A DNA stretch of 64,000 nucleotides. Source: Oceanimonas doudoroffii (lineage in GTDB: Bacteria; Pseudomonadota; Gammaproteobacteria; Enterobacterales; Aeromonadaceae). The position numbers and the translations under genes were made by a program. Shown piece after piece: positions 10,097 to 19,361 of this stretch (position 1 is the stretch's first letter; every line of letters starts with the position of its first letter). Location of the stretch: the NCBI RefSeq assembly GCF_002242685.1, contig NZ_NBIM01000001.1, positions 372,001-436,000 on the forward strand, written 5' to 3'. Below the pieces are notes generated by a model. It worked only from the letters and a program-made list of their open reading frames with translations. It was not told the DNA's origin and ran no database searches.

Positions 10097-11407
10097 ATGC
10101 AAGTTTCTGTAGAGACGACCCAGGGCCTGGAGCGCCGCCTGACCATCACTGTTCCCGCCGAGCAGGTTACCGGTGAAGTGAACAGCCGCCTGCGTCAGCT
10201 GGCCAAAACCCGCCGTATCGACGGCTTTCGTCCTGGCAAGGCCCCGCTGACCGTTATCAAGAAAATGTTCGGTGCGTCCGTCGAAGCCGACGTGGCCGGC
10301 GAGCTGATGCAGCGCAACTTCTTTGAAGCCGTGATGAGCGAAAAGCTCAACCCGGCCGGCATGCCCGCCATGGAGCCGACCCCCATCAAGGCCGGCGAAG
10401 ACTTCACCTTTACCGCCACCTTTGAAGTATATCCGGAAGTGGAAGTGAAAGGTTTGGACGCGGTCTCCGTTGAAAAGCCGCAGGCCGAAGTCACCGACGC
10501 CGATCTGGACAACATGATCGACACCCTGCGCAAGCAGCATGCCGACTGGACTGAAGCCGACCGCGCCGCCGAAGACGGCGACCGGGTGACCATGAACTTC
10601 GTGGGCTCCGTAGACGGCGAAGAGTTCGAAGGCGGCAAGGCCGAAGACTTCGTGCTGGTACTGGGCTCCGGCCGCATGATTCCGGGCTTTGAAGACGGCC
10701 TGCTGGGCAAGAAGGCCGGTGACGAGTTCACCATCGAAGTGACCTTCCCCGAGGAATACCACGCCGAAAACCTGAAGGGCAAGCCCGCTAGCTTCGCCAT
10801 CACCCTGACCAAGGTGGAAGCCCAGCAGCTGCCCGAGCTGACCGAAGAGTTCGTCAAGCGCTTCGGCATCGCCGATGGCACCGTAGACGGCCTGAAGGCC
10901 GAGGTGCGCAAGAACATGGAACGCGAGCTGGCCCAGGCCCTGAAAGCTTCCGTGAAGGAGCAGGTGATCGACGGTCTGCTGGAGCAGAACGAAATCGACG
11001 TACCCCAGTCCCTGATCGACGGCGAAGTGGACACCCTGCGCAAGCAGGCGCTGCAGCGCTTTGGCGGTATGGACGCCAAAAACGCCCCGCAACTGCCGGC
11101 CGAGCTGTTCAAGGATCAGGCCGAGCGTCGTGTACGCGTGGGCCTGCTGCTGGGTGAGCTGATCAAGACCAACGAAATCAAGGCCGACGACGCCAAGGTT
11201 CAGGAAATCATCGCTTCCATGGCTTCCGCCTACGAAGATCCGACCGAAGTGGTAGCCTACTACAACGACAACCCTCAGCTGCTGGAAAACGTGCGCAGCC
11301 TGGCCGTTGAAGATCAGGCCGTTGAGTTCGTGCTGTCTCAGGCCAAGGTGACCGACAAGCAGGTTTCTTTTGACGACGTGATGAACAAGCCGGGCGTTGG
11401 CGCTTAA
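10097..11407 (+). CDS. tig: Trigger factor, ribosome-associated chaperone and prolyl isomerase
   Basis: Ribosome-bound chaperone that meets nascent chains at the exit tunnel. The 436 residues match the usual 430-435. Domains in order are the ribosome-binding domain with the signature [16 protein letters not shown] (about residues 42-57, the GFRxGKxP loop that docks on L23), an FKBP-type PPIase domain (about 150-245, [20 protein letters not shown]) and the alpha-helical C-terminal chaperone arms. The ATG at 10097 is preceded by GAGGTAAAAG. It heads the tig-clpP-clpX-lon cluster, with two candidate promoters upstream. Confidence 0.97.
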   Translation: MQVSVETTQGLERRLTITVPAEQVTGEVNSRLRQLAKTRRIDGFRPGKAPLTVIKKMFGASVEADVAGELMQRNFFEAVMSEKLNPAGMPAMEPTPIKAGEDFTFTATFEVYPEVEVKGLDAVSVEKPQAEVTDADLDNMIDTLRKQHADWTEADRAAEDGDRVTMNFVGSVDGEEFEGGKAEDFVLVLGSGRMIPGFEDGLLGKKAGDEFTIEVTFPEEYHAENLKGKPASFAITLTKVEAQQLPELTEEFVKRFGIADGTVDGLKAEVRKNMERELAQALKASVKEQVIDGLLEQNEIDVPQSLIDGEVDTLRKQALQRFGGMDAKNAPQLPAELFKDQAERRVRVGLLLGELIKTNEIKADDAKVQEIIASMASAYEDPTEVVAYYNDNPQLLENVRSLAVEDQAVEFVLSQAKVTDKQVSFDDVMNKPGVGA

Positions 11408-11413
11408 GATCAT

Positions 11414-11444
11414 TTGACTTAAGCATCAAGCTCTTGCGTATAAT
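11414..11444 (+). promoter_or_regulatory. Sigma70-like promoter of clpP(X)
   Basis: TTGACT at 11414-11419 and a perfect TATAAT at 11439-11444. The 19-base spacer is longer than ideal, so the -10 box carries most of the evidence. It lies in the short tig-clpP gap. Confidence 0.6.
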
Positions 11445-11480
11445 GGCCCCAGTGTATGTGCACTCGGGCCATTTTGTTTT
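11445..11480 (+). terminator. Hairpin between tig and clpP: tig terminator or clpP leader structure
   Basis: GGCCC-C-AGTG at 11445-11454 pairs with CACT-C-GGGCC at 11461-11470, with one C-C mismatch and a six-base loop, followed by ATTTTGTTTT. It begins immediately after the clpP -10 box, so a clpP transcript would start in or next to the hairpin. Confidence 0.6.
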
Positions 11481-11495
11481 AGGGACAAGAATCTT

Positions 11496-12119
11496 ATGTC
11501 AGACAACCAGAATCCGATGATGGACGGACCCCTGGCCGCCCTGATCCCCATGGTGGTGGAGCAGACGGCCAAGGGCGAGCGTTCCTACGATATCTACTCG
11601 CGCCTGCTGAAGGAGCGGGTGATCTTCCTCACCGGCCAGGTTGAAGACCACATGGCCAACCTGATCTGCGCCCAGTTGCTGTTCCTGGAGTCGGAGAACC
11701 CGGAAAAGGACATTTACCTCTATATCAACTCGCCGGGCGGCTCGGTGACCGCGGGTATGTCCATCTATGACACCATGCAGTTCATCAAGCCGGACGTCAG
11801 TACGGTGTGCATGGGTCAGGCCTGCTCCATGGGTGCCTTCCTGCTTGCCGGCGGTGCGCCGGGCAAGCGTTTTGCCCTGCCCAACAGCCGGGTGATGATT
11901 CACCAGCCTCTGGGCGGCTTTCAGGGGCAGGCGTCGGACATTCAGATCCACGCCAAGGAAATTCTCTATATCAAGGAAAAGCTCAACCGCCTGTTGGCCG
12001 AGCACACCGGCCAGGATCTGGCGGTGGTCGAGCGCGATACCGACCGCGACAACTTCATGTCGGCGGTTCAGGCCAAAGAATACGGCCTGGTTGACGAGGT
12101 GCTTCTCAAGCGCGACTGA
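11496..12119 (+). CDS. clpP: ATP-dependent Clp protease proteolytic subunit
   Basis: Tetradecameric serine protease core that works with ClpX/ClpA. The 207 residues equal the E. coli length. The catalytic triad is visible: Ser111 (QACSMGAF), His136 (MIHQPLGG) and Asp185 (DTDRDNF). The N-terminal part is a short propeptide before [20 protein letters not shown]. The ATG follows AGGGACAAGAATCTT. clpX lies 82 bases downstream on the same strand, so clpPX is one unit. Certain identification. Confidence 0.98.
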   Translation: MSDNQNPMMDGPLAALIPMVVEQTAKGERSYDIYSRLLKERVIFLTGQVEDHMANLICAQLLFLESENPEKDIYLYINSPGGSVTAGMSIYDTMQFIKPDVSTVCMGQACSMGAFLLAGGAPGKRFALPNSRVMIHQPLGGFQGQASDIQIHAKEILYIKEKLNRLLAEHTGQDLAVVERDTDRDNFMSAVQAKEYGLVDEVLLKRD

Positions 12120-12201
12120 GCAAAGCGGGGCGGGGTGCTGTACACTGTGCAGTAGAGCCGACAGGGCTGAGCCCCGCGCTGTATCCACAAGAGGTGACTG
12201 A

Positions 12202-13482
12202 ATGACAGACAAACGCAAGGGCGAAGGGGATGGCGGCAAACTGCTGTACTGTTCCTTTTGCGGTAAGAGCCAACACGAAGTACGCAAGCTGATCGCCGGC
12301 CCTTCCGTCTACATTTGTGACGAATGTGTTGAACTGTGCGAAGACATTATTCGTGAAGAGATCAAGGATATTTCGCCCAAGCGTGACGGCGACGCCCTGC
12401 CCACGCCCCACGAGATCCGTGCCCATCTGGATGATTATGTCATCGGTCAGGACCACGCCAAAAAGGTATTGGCGGTGGCGGTTTACAACCACTACAAGCG
12501 ACTGCGCAATGCCGGCTCCACCGACGGGGTAGAACTGGGCAAGTCCAACATTCTGCTGATCGGCCCCACCGGCTCGGGTAAAACCCTGCTGGCCGAGACC
12601 CTGGCCAGGCTGCTGGATGTGCCCTTTACCATGGCGGACGCCACTACCCTGACCGAGGCCGGTTATGTGGGTGAAGACGTCGAAAACATCATTCAGAAGC
12701 TGCTGCAGAAGTGTGATTACGACGTGGAAAAGGCCCAGCGCGGTATCGTCTATATCGACGAAATCGACAAGATTTCCCGCAAGTCCGATAACCCCTCCAT
12801 TACCCGGGACGTGTCGGGCGAGGGTGTACAGCAGGCGCTGCTCAAGCTGATTGAAGGCACGGTGGCCTCGGTGCCGCCTCAAGGGGGGCGCAAGCATCCC
12901 CAGCAGGAGTTTCTGCAGGTAGACACTTCCAAGATCCTGTTTATCTGTGGTGGTGCCTTTGCCGGCCTCGACAAGGTGATTGAACAGCGCATGGACCACG
13001 GCACCGGCATCGGCTTTGGCGCCGAGGTCAAGGCCAAGGATCAGAAGGCTTCCCTGAGTGACATATTCACTCGCGTGGAGCCGGAAGATCTGGTCAAGTA
13101 CGGCCTGATCCCCGAGTTCATCGGTCGTCTGCCGGTGGTGGCAACCCTGACCGAGCTCGACGAAGACGCCCTGGTGCAGATTCTGTCCGAGCCCAAGAAC
13201 GCCCTCACCAAGCAGTATGGTGCCCTGTTCGCGCTGGAAGACGTTGAGCTGGAGTTCCGTGACGACGCCCTGCGCTCCATCGCCCGCAAGGCCATGGAAC
13301 GCAAAACCGGTGCCCGGGGCCTGCGCTCCATTGTGGAGGCTGTGTTGCTCGACACCATGTATGATCTGCCGTCCATGGACGACGTGTCCAAGGTGGTGAT
13401 CGACGAAACCGTGATCAAGGGTGAATCCGACCCCATTCTCATTTATGAGAAGGGTGAGGCTCAGGCCGCTTCCGGCGACTGA
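12202..13482 (+). CDS. clpX: ATP-dependent Clp protease ATP-binding subunit ClpX
   Basis: AAA+ unfoldase that feeds ClpP and remodels complexes on its own. 426 residues. The N-terminal C4 zinc-binding domain has Cys17, Cys20, Cys39 and Cys42. The AAA+ module has Walker A GPTGSGKT, Walker [11 protein letters not shown] and the pore-loop segment GYVGEDVEN. The sensor region [10 protein letters not shown] and the arginine-containing [10 protein letters not shown] follow. The ATG at 12202 is preceded by AAGAGGTGACTGA. A strong terminator follows, separating clpPX from lon. Confidence 0.98.
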   Translation: MTDKRKGEGDGGKLLYCSFCGKSQHEVRKLIAGPSVYICDECVELCEDIIREEIKDISPKRDGDALPTPHEIRAHLDDYVIGQDHAKKVLAVAVYNHYKRLRNAGSTDGVELGKSNILLIGPTGSGKTLLAETLARLLDVPFTMADATTLTEAGYVGEDVENIIQKLLQKCDYDVEKAQRGIVYIDEIDKISRKSDNPSITRDVSGEGVQQALLKLIEGTVASVPPQGGRKHPQQEFLQVDTSKILFICGGAFAGLDKVIEQRMDHGTGIGFGAEVKAKDQKASLSDIFTRVEPEDLVKYGLIPEFIGRLPVVATLTELDEDALVQILSEPKNALTKQYGALFALEDVELEFRDDALRSIARKAMERKTGARGLRSIVEAVLLDTMYDLPSMDDVSKVVIDETVIKGESDPILIYEKGEAQAASGD

Positions 13483-13505
13483 CCGCGGCTTTTTTGAGCT
13501 GATAT

Positions 13506-13528
13506 AAGGGGCTTTATGCCCCTTTTTT
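13506..13528 (+). terminator. Rho-independent terminator of clpX
   Basis: AAGGGGC (13506-13512), loop TTTAT, GCCCCTT (13518-13524), then more T residues. It lies 23 bases after the clpX stop. Confidence 0.92.
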
Positions 13529-13547
13529 CGTTTTTGCCGCCGTAGCG

Positions 13548-13575
13548 ATTGAATCTTGCGATCCCGCCCCCATAT
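13548..13575 (+). promoter_or_regulatory. Sigma32-type heat-shock promoter of lon
   Basis: TTGAAT at 13549-13554 and CCCCATAT at 13568-13575 with a 13-base spacer, 46 bases upstream of the lon ATG. lon is a classical RpoH target in enterics, which supports the call. Confidence 0.78.
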
Positions 13576-13620
13576 ACTCCCCCAAGCGCTTATAAATTGC
13601 ATTCAAGCCGAGAGGACATT

Positions 13621-15972
13621 ATGACCCTAGAGCGTTCCGAACGCATCGAAACTCCCGTCCTGCCTCTCCGTGACGTGGTGGTTTACCCCCATATGGTGAT
13701 CCCGTTGTTCGTGGGCCGGGAAAAATCCATTCGCTGCCTGGAAGCGGCCATGGAGCAGGACAAGAAGGTACTGCTGATAGCTCAGAAAGATGCGTCCACC
13801 GACGATCCCGGTGTGGATGATGTCTACCAGGTCGGCACCGTGGCCAATGTGTTGCAGATGCTCAAACTGCCCGACGGCACTGTCAAGGTACTGGTGGAAG
13901 GCGCCCAGCGCGCCCGTCTGGAACAGCTGCGCGAAGAGGACGGCTACTTCGTGGCCGAGGCCCAGTACCTGGCCACTCAGGCCCTGGACGAGCGTGAGCA
14001 GGAAGTGCTGGTGCGCTCTGCCATTACCCAGTTTGAAGGCTACATCAAGCTCAACAAGAAGATTCCGCCCGAGGTGCTGACCTCGCTCACCGCCATTGAA
14101 GACGCCGCCCGCCTGGCCGACACCATGGCCGCCCACATGCCGTTGAAGCTGGAAGACAAGCAGAAGGTGCTGGAGATCGCGGACGTGGGCGAACGCCTCG
14201 AGTACCTGATGGCGATGATGGAAGCGGAAATGGATCTGCTGCAGGTGGAGCGCCGCATTCGCGCCCGGGTCAAGAAGCAGATGGAAAAGAGCCAGCGCGA
14301 GTACTACCTGAATGAGCAGATGAAGGCCATTCAGAAGGAACTTGGCGAGCTGGACGACGTGCCCGACGAATTCGAGGCGCTGCAACAGAAAATCGACGAC
14401 GCCGGCATGACCGACGAAGCCAAGCAAAAGGCCGAGGCGGAGCTGGCCAAGCTCAAGATGATGTCGCCCATGTCGGCGGAGGCCACCGTGGTACGTGGCT
14501 ACATCGACTGGATGGTGTCGGTGCCCTGGAAGAAAAAGTCCAAGGTGAAAAAAGACCTGGCCAAGGCCGAAGAAGTGCTCGACGCCGATCACTACGGCCT
14601 GGAAAAGGTCAAGGAACGCATTATCGAGTACCTGGCGGTGCAGAGCCGTACCAGCAAGCTCAAGGGCCCGATTTTGTGCCTGGTGGGACCGCCCGGCGTG
14701 GGCAAGACCTCCCTGGGTCAGTCCGTGGCCAAGGCCACCGGCCGCAAGTATGTGCGTATGGCCCTGGGTGGCGTGCGCGACGAAGCCGAAATTCGGGGTC
14801 ATCGCCGCACTTATATCGGCTCCATGCCCGGCAAGCTGATCCAGAAGATGGCCAAGGTAGGGGTGCGCAACCCGCTGTTCCTGCTGGATGAAATCGACAA
14901 GATGTCGTCCGACATGCGCGGCGATCCGGCCTCGGCGCTGCTTGAGGTACTGGATCCGGAGCAGAACCACAGCTTTAACGATCACTACCTGGAAGTGGAT
15001 TACGATCTGTCCGACGTTATGTTTGTGGCCACCTCCAACTCCATGCACATTCCCGGCCCGCTTCTGGACCGCATGGAAGTGATTCGGCTGTCGGGTTACA
15101 CCGAAGACGAAAAGCTTAACATTGCCCGTCGCCACCTGCTGGCCAAACAGATCAGCCGTAATGGCCTGAAGGAAAGCGAAGTGGTGGTGGAAGACTCCGC
15201 CATTATCGGCATTATTCGCTACTACACCCGGGAAGCCGGGGTGCGCAGCCTGGAGCGGGAAATTTCCAAGCTGTGCCGTAAGGCGGTGAAGGAAATTCTG
15301 CTCAACAAGGATATCAAGCAGGTCGTTATCAATGGTGACAACCTGAAGAAGTATCTGGGCGTGGCCCGCTTTGACTACGGCAAGGCGGAAGAGAGCAACC
15401 AGATTGGTCAGGTGACCGGCTTGGCCTGGACCGAAGTGGGCGGCGATCTGCTGACCATTGAAGTGGCCAACGTACCGGGCAAGGGCAAGCTCAGCTATAC
15501 CGGCTCTCTGGGCGACGTGATGCAGGAGTCCATTCAGGCGGCGATGACGGTGGTACGCTCCCGTGCCGAGAAATGGCGCATCAATGCCGACTTCTACGAA
15601 AAACGTGACATTCACGTGCACGTGCCCGAAGGCGCCACCCCCAAGGATGGCCCCAGTGCCGGTATCGCCATGTGTACCGCCCTGGTGTCCAGCCTGACCG
15701 GCAACCCGGTGCGGGCCGATGTGGCCATGACCGGCGAGATCACCCTGCGCGGCGAAGTGCTGCCCATTGGTGGCCTCAAGGAAAAACTGCTGGCGGCTCA
15801 CCGGGGCGGCATCAAGCGGGTGGTGATTCCGGCGGAGAACGAGCGCGATCTGGAGGAAATTCCGGAAAACGTCAAGGGCGACCTGGAAATTCACCCGGTG
15901 CGCTGGGTGGACGATGTGCTGGAGCTGGCGCTGGAACAACCGCCTGAAGGCTTTGCGGTGGCGTCGGCCTGA
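13621..15972 (+). CDS. lon: ATP-dependent Lon protease
   Basis: Cytoplasmic AAA+ serine-lysine protease that degrades misfolded and regulatory proteins. 783 residues, one fewer than E. coli Lon. Domains in order are the N-terminal LAN substrate domain (to about residue 190), a coiled-coil linker, the AAA+ module with Walker [10 protein letters not shown] (about 355-365) and Walker [12 protein letters not shown], and the C-terminal protease domain with catalytic Ser in [10 protein letters not shown] (about 678) and Lys in GLKEKLLAA (about 721). The frame extends upstream, but the ATG at 13621 with GAGAGGACATT before it matches the family N-terminus and leaves room for the heat-shock promoter. 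Confidence 0.98.
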   Translation: MTLERSERIETPVLPLRDVVVYPHMVIPLFVGREKSIRCLEAAMEQDKKVLLIAQKDASTDDPGVDDVYQVGTVANVLQMLKLPDGTVKVLVEGAQRARLEQLREEDGYFVAEAQYLATQALDEREQEVLVRSAITQFEGYIKLNKKIPPEVLTSLTAIEDAARLADTMAAHMPLKLEDKQKVLEIADVGERLEYLMAMMEAEMDLLQVERRIRARVKKQMEKSQREYYLNEQMKAIQKELGELDDVPDEFEALQQKIDDAGMTDEAKQKAEAELAKLKMMSPMSAEATVVRGYIDWMVSVPWKKKSKVKKDLAKAEEVLDADHYGLEKVKERIIEYLAVQSRTSKLKGPILCLVGPPGVGKTSLGQSVAKATGRKYVRMALGGVRDEAEIRGHRRTYIGSMPGKLIQKMAKVGVRNPLFLLDEIDKMSSDMRGDPASALLEVLDPEQNHSFNDHYLEVDYDLSDVMFVATSNSMHIPGPLLDRMEVIRLSGYTEDEKLNIARRHLLAKQISRNGLKESEVVVEDSAIIGIIRYYTREAGVRSLEREISKLCRKAVKEILLNKDIKQVVINGDNLKKYLGVARFDYGKAEESNQIGQVTGLAWTEVGGDLLTIEVANVPGKGKLSYTGSLGDVMQESIQAAMTVVRSRAEKWRINADFYEKRDIHVHVPEGATPKDGPSAGIAMCTALVSSLTGNPVRADVAMTGEITLRGEVLPIGGLKEKLLAAHRGGIKRVVIPAENERDLEEIPENVKGDLEIHPVRWVDDVLELALEQPPEGFAVASA

Positions 15973-16165
15973 GCTTTTTGACGACAGGCCGCGGTTTGAG
16001 GCTTGTCAGCGGCCAAGACTCGCAGTAGCCTTGGATTGCTTTGTGGCGGCCCTCAACACGGAATGATGCCAGCCCGCCGATGATGGGTTGTGCGCCGAGG
16101 GCGTCAATAACAACGATCAGGGTTGTGTCATCCGACCAACACCAAAAATGACAAGGGGAATGACA

Positions 16166-16438
16166 GTGAATAAATCTCAACTGATTGACAGAATCGCCGA
16201 TGGCGCCGACATCACCAAGGCATCTGCCGGCCGCGCGCTGGACGCCTTCGTGGAAGCGGTGACCGAGACCCTGAAAGACGGTGACTCTGTCTCTCTGGTC
16301 GGCTTTGGCACCTTTGAAGTGCGTGAGCGCGCCGCCCGTACCGGCCGCAACCCGCAAACCGGCGCTGCCATTGAAATCGCCGCCGCCAAAACCCCGGCAT
16401 TCAAGGCCGGCAAGGCACTGAAAGACGCCGTTAACTGA
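16166..16438 (+). CDS. hupB: DNA-binding protein HU-beta
   Basis: Nucleoid-associated HU subunit that bends DNA and constrains supercoils. From the GTG at 16166 it is exactly 90 residues, the family length, beginning with the MNKSQLID-type N-terminus. ATG codons lie at 16148 and 16160, but AAGGGG at 16153-16158 is seven bases from the GTG and one base from the second ATG, so the GTG is the best start. The DNA-binding arm signature [21 protein letters not shown] is present. Its position between lon and ppiD is conserved in gammaproteobacteria and supports the beta rather than the alpha subunit. Confidence 0.96.
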   Translation: MNKSQLIDRIADGADITKASAGRALDAFVEAVTETLKDGDSVSLVGFGTFEVRERAARTGRNPQTGAAIEIAAAKTPAFKAGKALKDAVN

Positions 16439-16484
16439 ACACAGTGCGCCGGTTCCTGAAGAGCCGACGGGTCTGAATCCGAAA

Positions 16485-16510
16485 GGCGCATCCGGTGGTG
16501 CGCTTTTTTT
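16485..16510 (+). terminator. Rho-independent terminator of hupB
   Basis: GCGCA (16486-16490) pairs with TGCGC (16499-16503) across an eight-base loop, followed by seven T residues. Confidence 0.85.
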
Positions 16511-16556
16511 CTTTCGGAAATGGCGGCGGTGCCGTCCACGGGAGCAACAACAACTT

Positions 16557-18455
16557 ATGTTTTTCGACAAATTGAGAGAGGGTGCCCAGGGTACCACCTC
16601 CAAGATCATTCTGGGGGCCATCATACTGTCCTTCGCCCTGGCCGGGGTGGGCAGCTATGTGACGCGTCCGGTGCAGGAAGCGGCCGCCGTGGTCAACGGT
16701 GATGAAATTCCTGCCCAGACCCTGGAAAACGCCTACCGCAACGAACGGGCCCGTCTGGAAAGCCAGCTGGGTGAACAGCTCAGCCAGCTGCTGGCCGATC
16801 CTGCCTATGTGGAGCAGCTGCGCCGCTCGGTGCTGGAGCAGCTGGTGGAACAGCGACTGATCGATCAGAAAATTGCCGAGCTGGGCCTGCGCGCCAGCGA
16901 TGAGCAGGTGCGCAACGCCATTCGTGCCCTGCCGGAGTTTCAGGTAGACGGCAAGTTCGACAACGACCGTTACCTGCAACTGCTGAGCCGCAACAACCTG
17001 AGCCCGGAGCAACTGCGTGACAGCATTCGCCAGGATCTGAACCGCCAGATGCTGCTGAATGCCGTGGTGGGCTCCTCGTTTTCCTTGGAAAGCGAGGCCG
17101 GCCTGCTGGATCGGCTGAGCCGTCAGCAGCGCAGTGCCGAGCTGGTGCGCCTGCCGTTGGCACAGTTTGAAGCCAACGCCGAGATCAGCGATGAAGATGC
17201 CGAGGCCTGGTATCAGGCGCACCCCGAGCAGTTCCAGCGCCCCGAGCAGGTGAAGCTTAACTATGTGCTGCTGGATGCCGGCAATGTGTCTGCCGGGGAT
17301 ATCGACGAGCAGGCCATTGAAGACTATTACCGTGCCAACCAGGCCAGTTACTCCCGTCCCGAACAGCGCCGGGTGGCCCATATCATGGTGGCCAAGGATG
17401 ATGACGCCGAGCAGAAGATTACCGCCCTTGCCGAACGCCTGGCCGCCGGTGAGGACTTTGCCGAACTGGCCCGTACCGAGTCGGAAGACGTGTTCTCCGG
17501 CGAAAACGGTGGCGAGCTGGAGTGGATGGAAGCCGGCACCCTGGATCCCGCCTTTGACGAAGCCGCCTTTGCCCTGAACGACGAAGGCGAAGTGTCTGCT
17601 GTGGTGGAAAGCGACTTTGGCCTGCACCTGATCAAGCTGCTGGAAGTTCGACCGGCGCAAACCCGCCCGCTGGAAGACGTGCGTGACGCCATTGCCGAGC
17701 GCCTGGCCGCCGAGCAGGCCAGCGACGATTTCTATAATCGTGAGCAGCGGCTGGCGGAGCTGGCCTTTGAGTTTCCGGACTCCCTCGACATGGTCGCTCA
17801 GGAGCTGGGGCTGGAAGTGCGCTCTACCGACTTTATCTCTGCCGCCGCGGCGCCCGCCGAGCTGCAGGATCCGCGTGTGCTCACCGAGGCATTCTCAAGC
17901 CGCCTGCGGGAGCAGGGCATGAACTCGGATTTGATTGAGCTCGACGACAACACCGCCCTGGTGCTGCGGGTGCTGGATTATCAGTCCGCCGCCGTGCGTG
18001 ACTTCGATGAGGTCAAAGATCAGGCTCGCGCCCTGGCGCTGAAAGACAAGGCCGCCGAACTGGCCGCCGAGGCCGCCGAGGCGCTGCAACAGCGCTGGGC
18101 CGAGGGTGACATCGACGCCTGGCTGGACGAGCAGGGGCTGGAGCGGACCGAACTGGCCGCTCTGACCCGGGAAAGCCCCCAGCCGCCAGCCCTGCTGAAC
18201 GCCCTGTTCGCCATGCCGGCACCGGAGAAGGCGCCTTCGCTGACCAGCCTGACCCTGGCCGACGGCGATCAGGCGGTGCTGCGCCTGACCGAGGTGGTGA
18301 CCCCCGAGCAGCCTTCCGAGCAACTGGCACAAATTCGTCAGGGCCAGGGCCGGGTACAGGGACAGCGGGATTACCAGAGCCTGATCAGCGCCCTGCGGGC
18401 CGCTGCCGACATTGAATATCGTCAGCTGCCGAGCGAAGACGACGGCGTGTTCTGA
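16557..18455 (+). CDS. ppiD: Periplasmic folding chaperone PpiD
   Basis: Membrane-anchored SurA/PpiD-type chaperone at the SecYEG exit on the periplasmic side. 632 residues. A short cytoplasmic N-terminus (MFFDKLREGAQGTTSK) is followed by a single membrane segment (IILGAIILSFALAGVG), an N-terminal SurA-like helical domain, a parvulin domain near residues 265-360 (RVAHIMVAKDDD through GGELEWMEAGTL and SDFGLHLIKL) and a C-terminal helical region. PpiD parvulin domains are generally poor isomerases. It is monocistronic with its own terminator, next to hupB as in E. coli. Confidence 0.95.
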   Translation: MFFDKLREGAQGTTSKIILGAIILSFALAGVGSYVTRPVQEAAAVVNGDEIPAQTLENAYRNERARLESQLGEQLSQLLADPAYVEQLRRSVLEQLVEQRLIDQKIAELGLRASDEQVRNAIRALPEFQVDGKFDNDRYLQLLSRNNLSPEQLRDSIRQDLNRQMLLNAVVGSSFSLESEAGLLDRLSRQQRSAELVRLPLAQFEANAEISDEDAEAWYQAHPEQFQRPEQVKLNYVLLDAGNVSAGDIDEQAIEDYYRANQASYSRPEQRRVAHIMVAKDDDAEQKITALAERLAAGEDFAELARTESEDVFSGENGGELEWMEAGTLDPAFDEAAFALNDEGEVSAVVESDFGLHLIKLLEVRPAQTRPLEDVRDAIAERLAAEQASDDFYNREQRLAELAFEFPDSLDMVAQELGLEVRSTDFISAAAAPAELQDPRVLTEAFSSRLREQGMNSDLIELDDNTALVLRVLDYQSAAVRDFDEVKDQARALALKDKAAELAAEAAEALQQRWAEGDIDAWLDEQGLERTELAALTRESPQPPALLNALFAMPAPEKAPSLTSLTLADGDQAVLRLTEVVTPEQPSEQLAQIRQGQGRVQGQRDYQSLISALRAAADIEYRQLPSEDDGVF

Positions 18456-18482
18456 ACCTTGGTGGCAGAATCAACCATGACA

Positions 18483-18508
18483 ACGGGCGCTTCGGCGCCC
18501 GTTTTTTT
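18483..18508 (+). terminator. Rho-independent terminator of ppiD
   Basis: ACGGGCGC (18483-18490), TTCG tetraloop, GCGCCCGT (18495-18502), then a run of T residues. One of the strongest terminators in the window. Confidence 0.95.
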
Positions 18509-18599
18509 GGCCTGTTGTATCGATTCCGTTCTGCTTTGCCTTGCGCTTTGCCTGCACCGAGTTGCCAAGCCGCGTTGGATTTGATACTAAGGTATGTTC

Positions 18600-18634
18600 G
18601 CGCGGGCGGGGCAAGGTTGCCGGCCCGCGCTTTT
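18600..18634 (+). terminator. Strong hairpin with T tail upstream of uvrY
   Basis: GCGCGGGC (18600-18607) pairs perfectly with GCCCGCGC (18623-18630). The enclosed loop has its own GGCAA/TTGCC stem, and TTTT follows. No gene lies between it and the ppiD terminator 98 bases earlier, so it may end a short untranslated transcript or act as a uvrY leader attenuator. Confidence 0.65.
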
Positions 18635-18699
18635 CCATATGATGCGAAGCGTGGGTAATTGATATATGCTAAGCAGGCCACAGCAGTCGGAGAACAACT

Positions 18700-19341
18700 T
18701 TGATAAACGTATTCCTGGTTGATGACCATGAGTTAGTGCGCACAGGGATCCGACGCATACTGGAAGATATTAAGGGAATGAAAGTGACGGGCGAGGCCAA
18801 GAGCGGTGAGGAAGCCGTGCAATGGTGTCGTGAACATCATCCAGATGTCATTCTGATGGACATGAACATGCCCGGCATTGGTGGACTGGAAGCCACCCGC
18901 AAAATTTTGCGTTTCAATCCCGACGTCAAGATCATCGTACTGACGGTGCATACCGAAAATCCCTTTCCTACCAAGGTGATGCAGGCGGGAGCGTCAGGCT
19001 ACCTGACCAAGGGCGCCGGGCCGGAGGAAATGATCAACGCCATTCGCCTGGTGCACAGCGGTCAGCGTTACCTGTCGCCGGAAATTGCCCAGCGCATGGC
19101 CCTGAGCCAGTTTTCCAACGAGGAAAACCCGTTCAAGGAGTTGTCTGAGCGCGAGCTGCAGATCATGCTGATGATCACGCGGGGGCAGCGGGTAACCGAC
19201 ATTTCCGAGCAGCTTAACCTGAGTCCGAAAACCGTGAACAGCTACCGCTACCGCCTGTTCAGTAAACTGAACATTAACGGTGATGTGGAGCTGACGCACC
19301 TGGCCATTCGCTACGGCATGCTCGACGCGGAAAAGATCTGA
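18700..19341 (+). CDS. uvrY: Response regulator UvrY/GacA (BarA/GacS partner)
   Basis: LuxR/FixJ-type response regulator that, phosphorylated by BarA/GacS, activates csrB/rsm-type small RNAs in known systems. 213 residues. The receiver domain starts with [12 protein letters not shown]; the phospho-acceptor Asp is in [11 protein letters not shown] (about residue 54) and the switch Thr and Lys are in LTVHTE and YLTKGAG. The C-terminal HTH reads [16 protein letters not shown] and [19 protein letters not shown]. Translation begins at a TTG (18700) behind CGGAGAAC; the sequence from this codon aligns with the family N-terminus, so the rare start looks genuine. uvrC follows after 20 bases. Confidence 0.95.
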   Translation: MINVFLVDDHELVRTGIRRILEDIKGMKVTGEAKSGEEAVQWCREHHPDVILMDMNMPGIGGLEATRKILRFNPDVKIIVLTVHTENPFPTKVMQAGASGYLTKGAGPEEMINAIRLVHSGQRYLSPEIAQRMALSQFSNEENPFKELSERELQIMLMITRGQRVTDISEQLNLSPKTVNSYRYRLFSKLNINGDVELTHLAIRYGMLDAEKI

Positions 19342-19361
19342 GCCAGGGCTCAGGTAGTGCT

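Noticed and set aside
13627..15939. Very long open frame antisense to lon
   Set aside because: An effect of the codon bias of GC-rich genes; the sense strand carries a complete, motif-intact lon, and the antisense product resembles no protein.
15987..16014. GGCCGC/GCGGCC inverted repeat after lon as a terminator
   Set aside because: Long loop and no T tract; not convincing.
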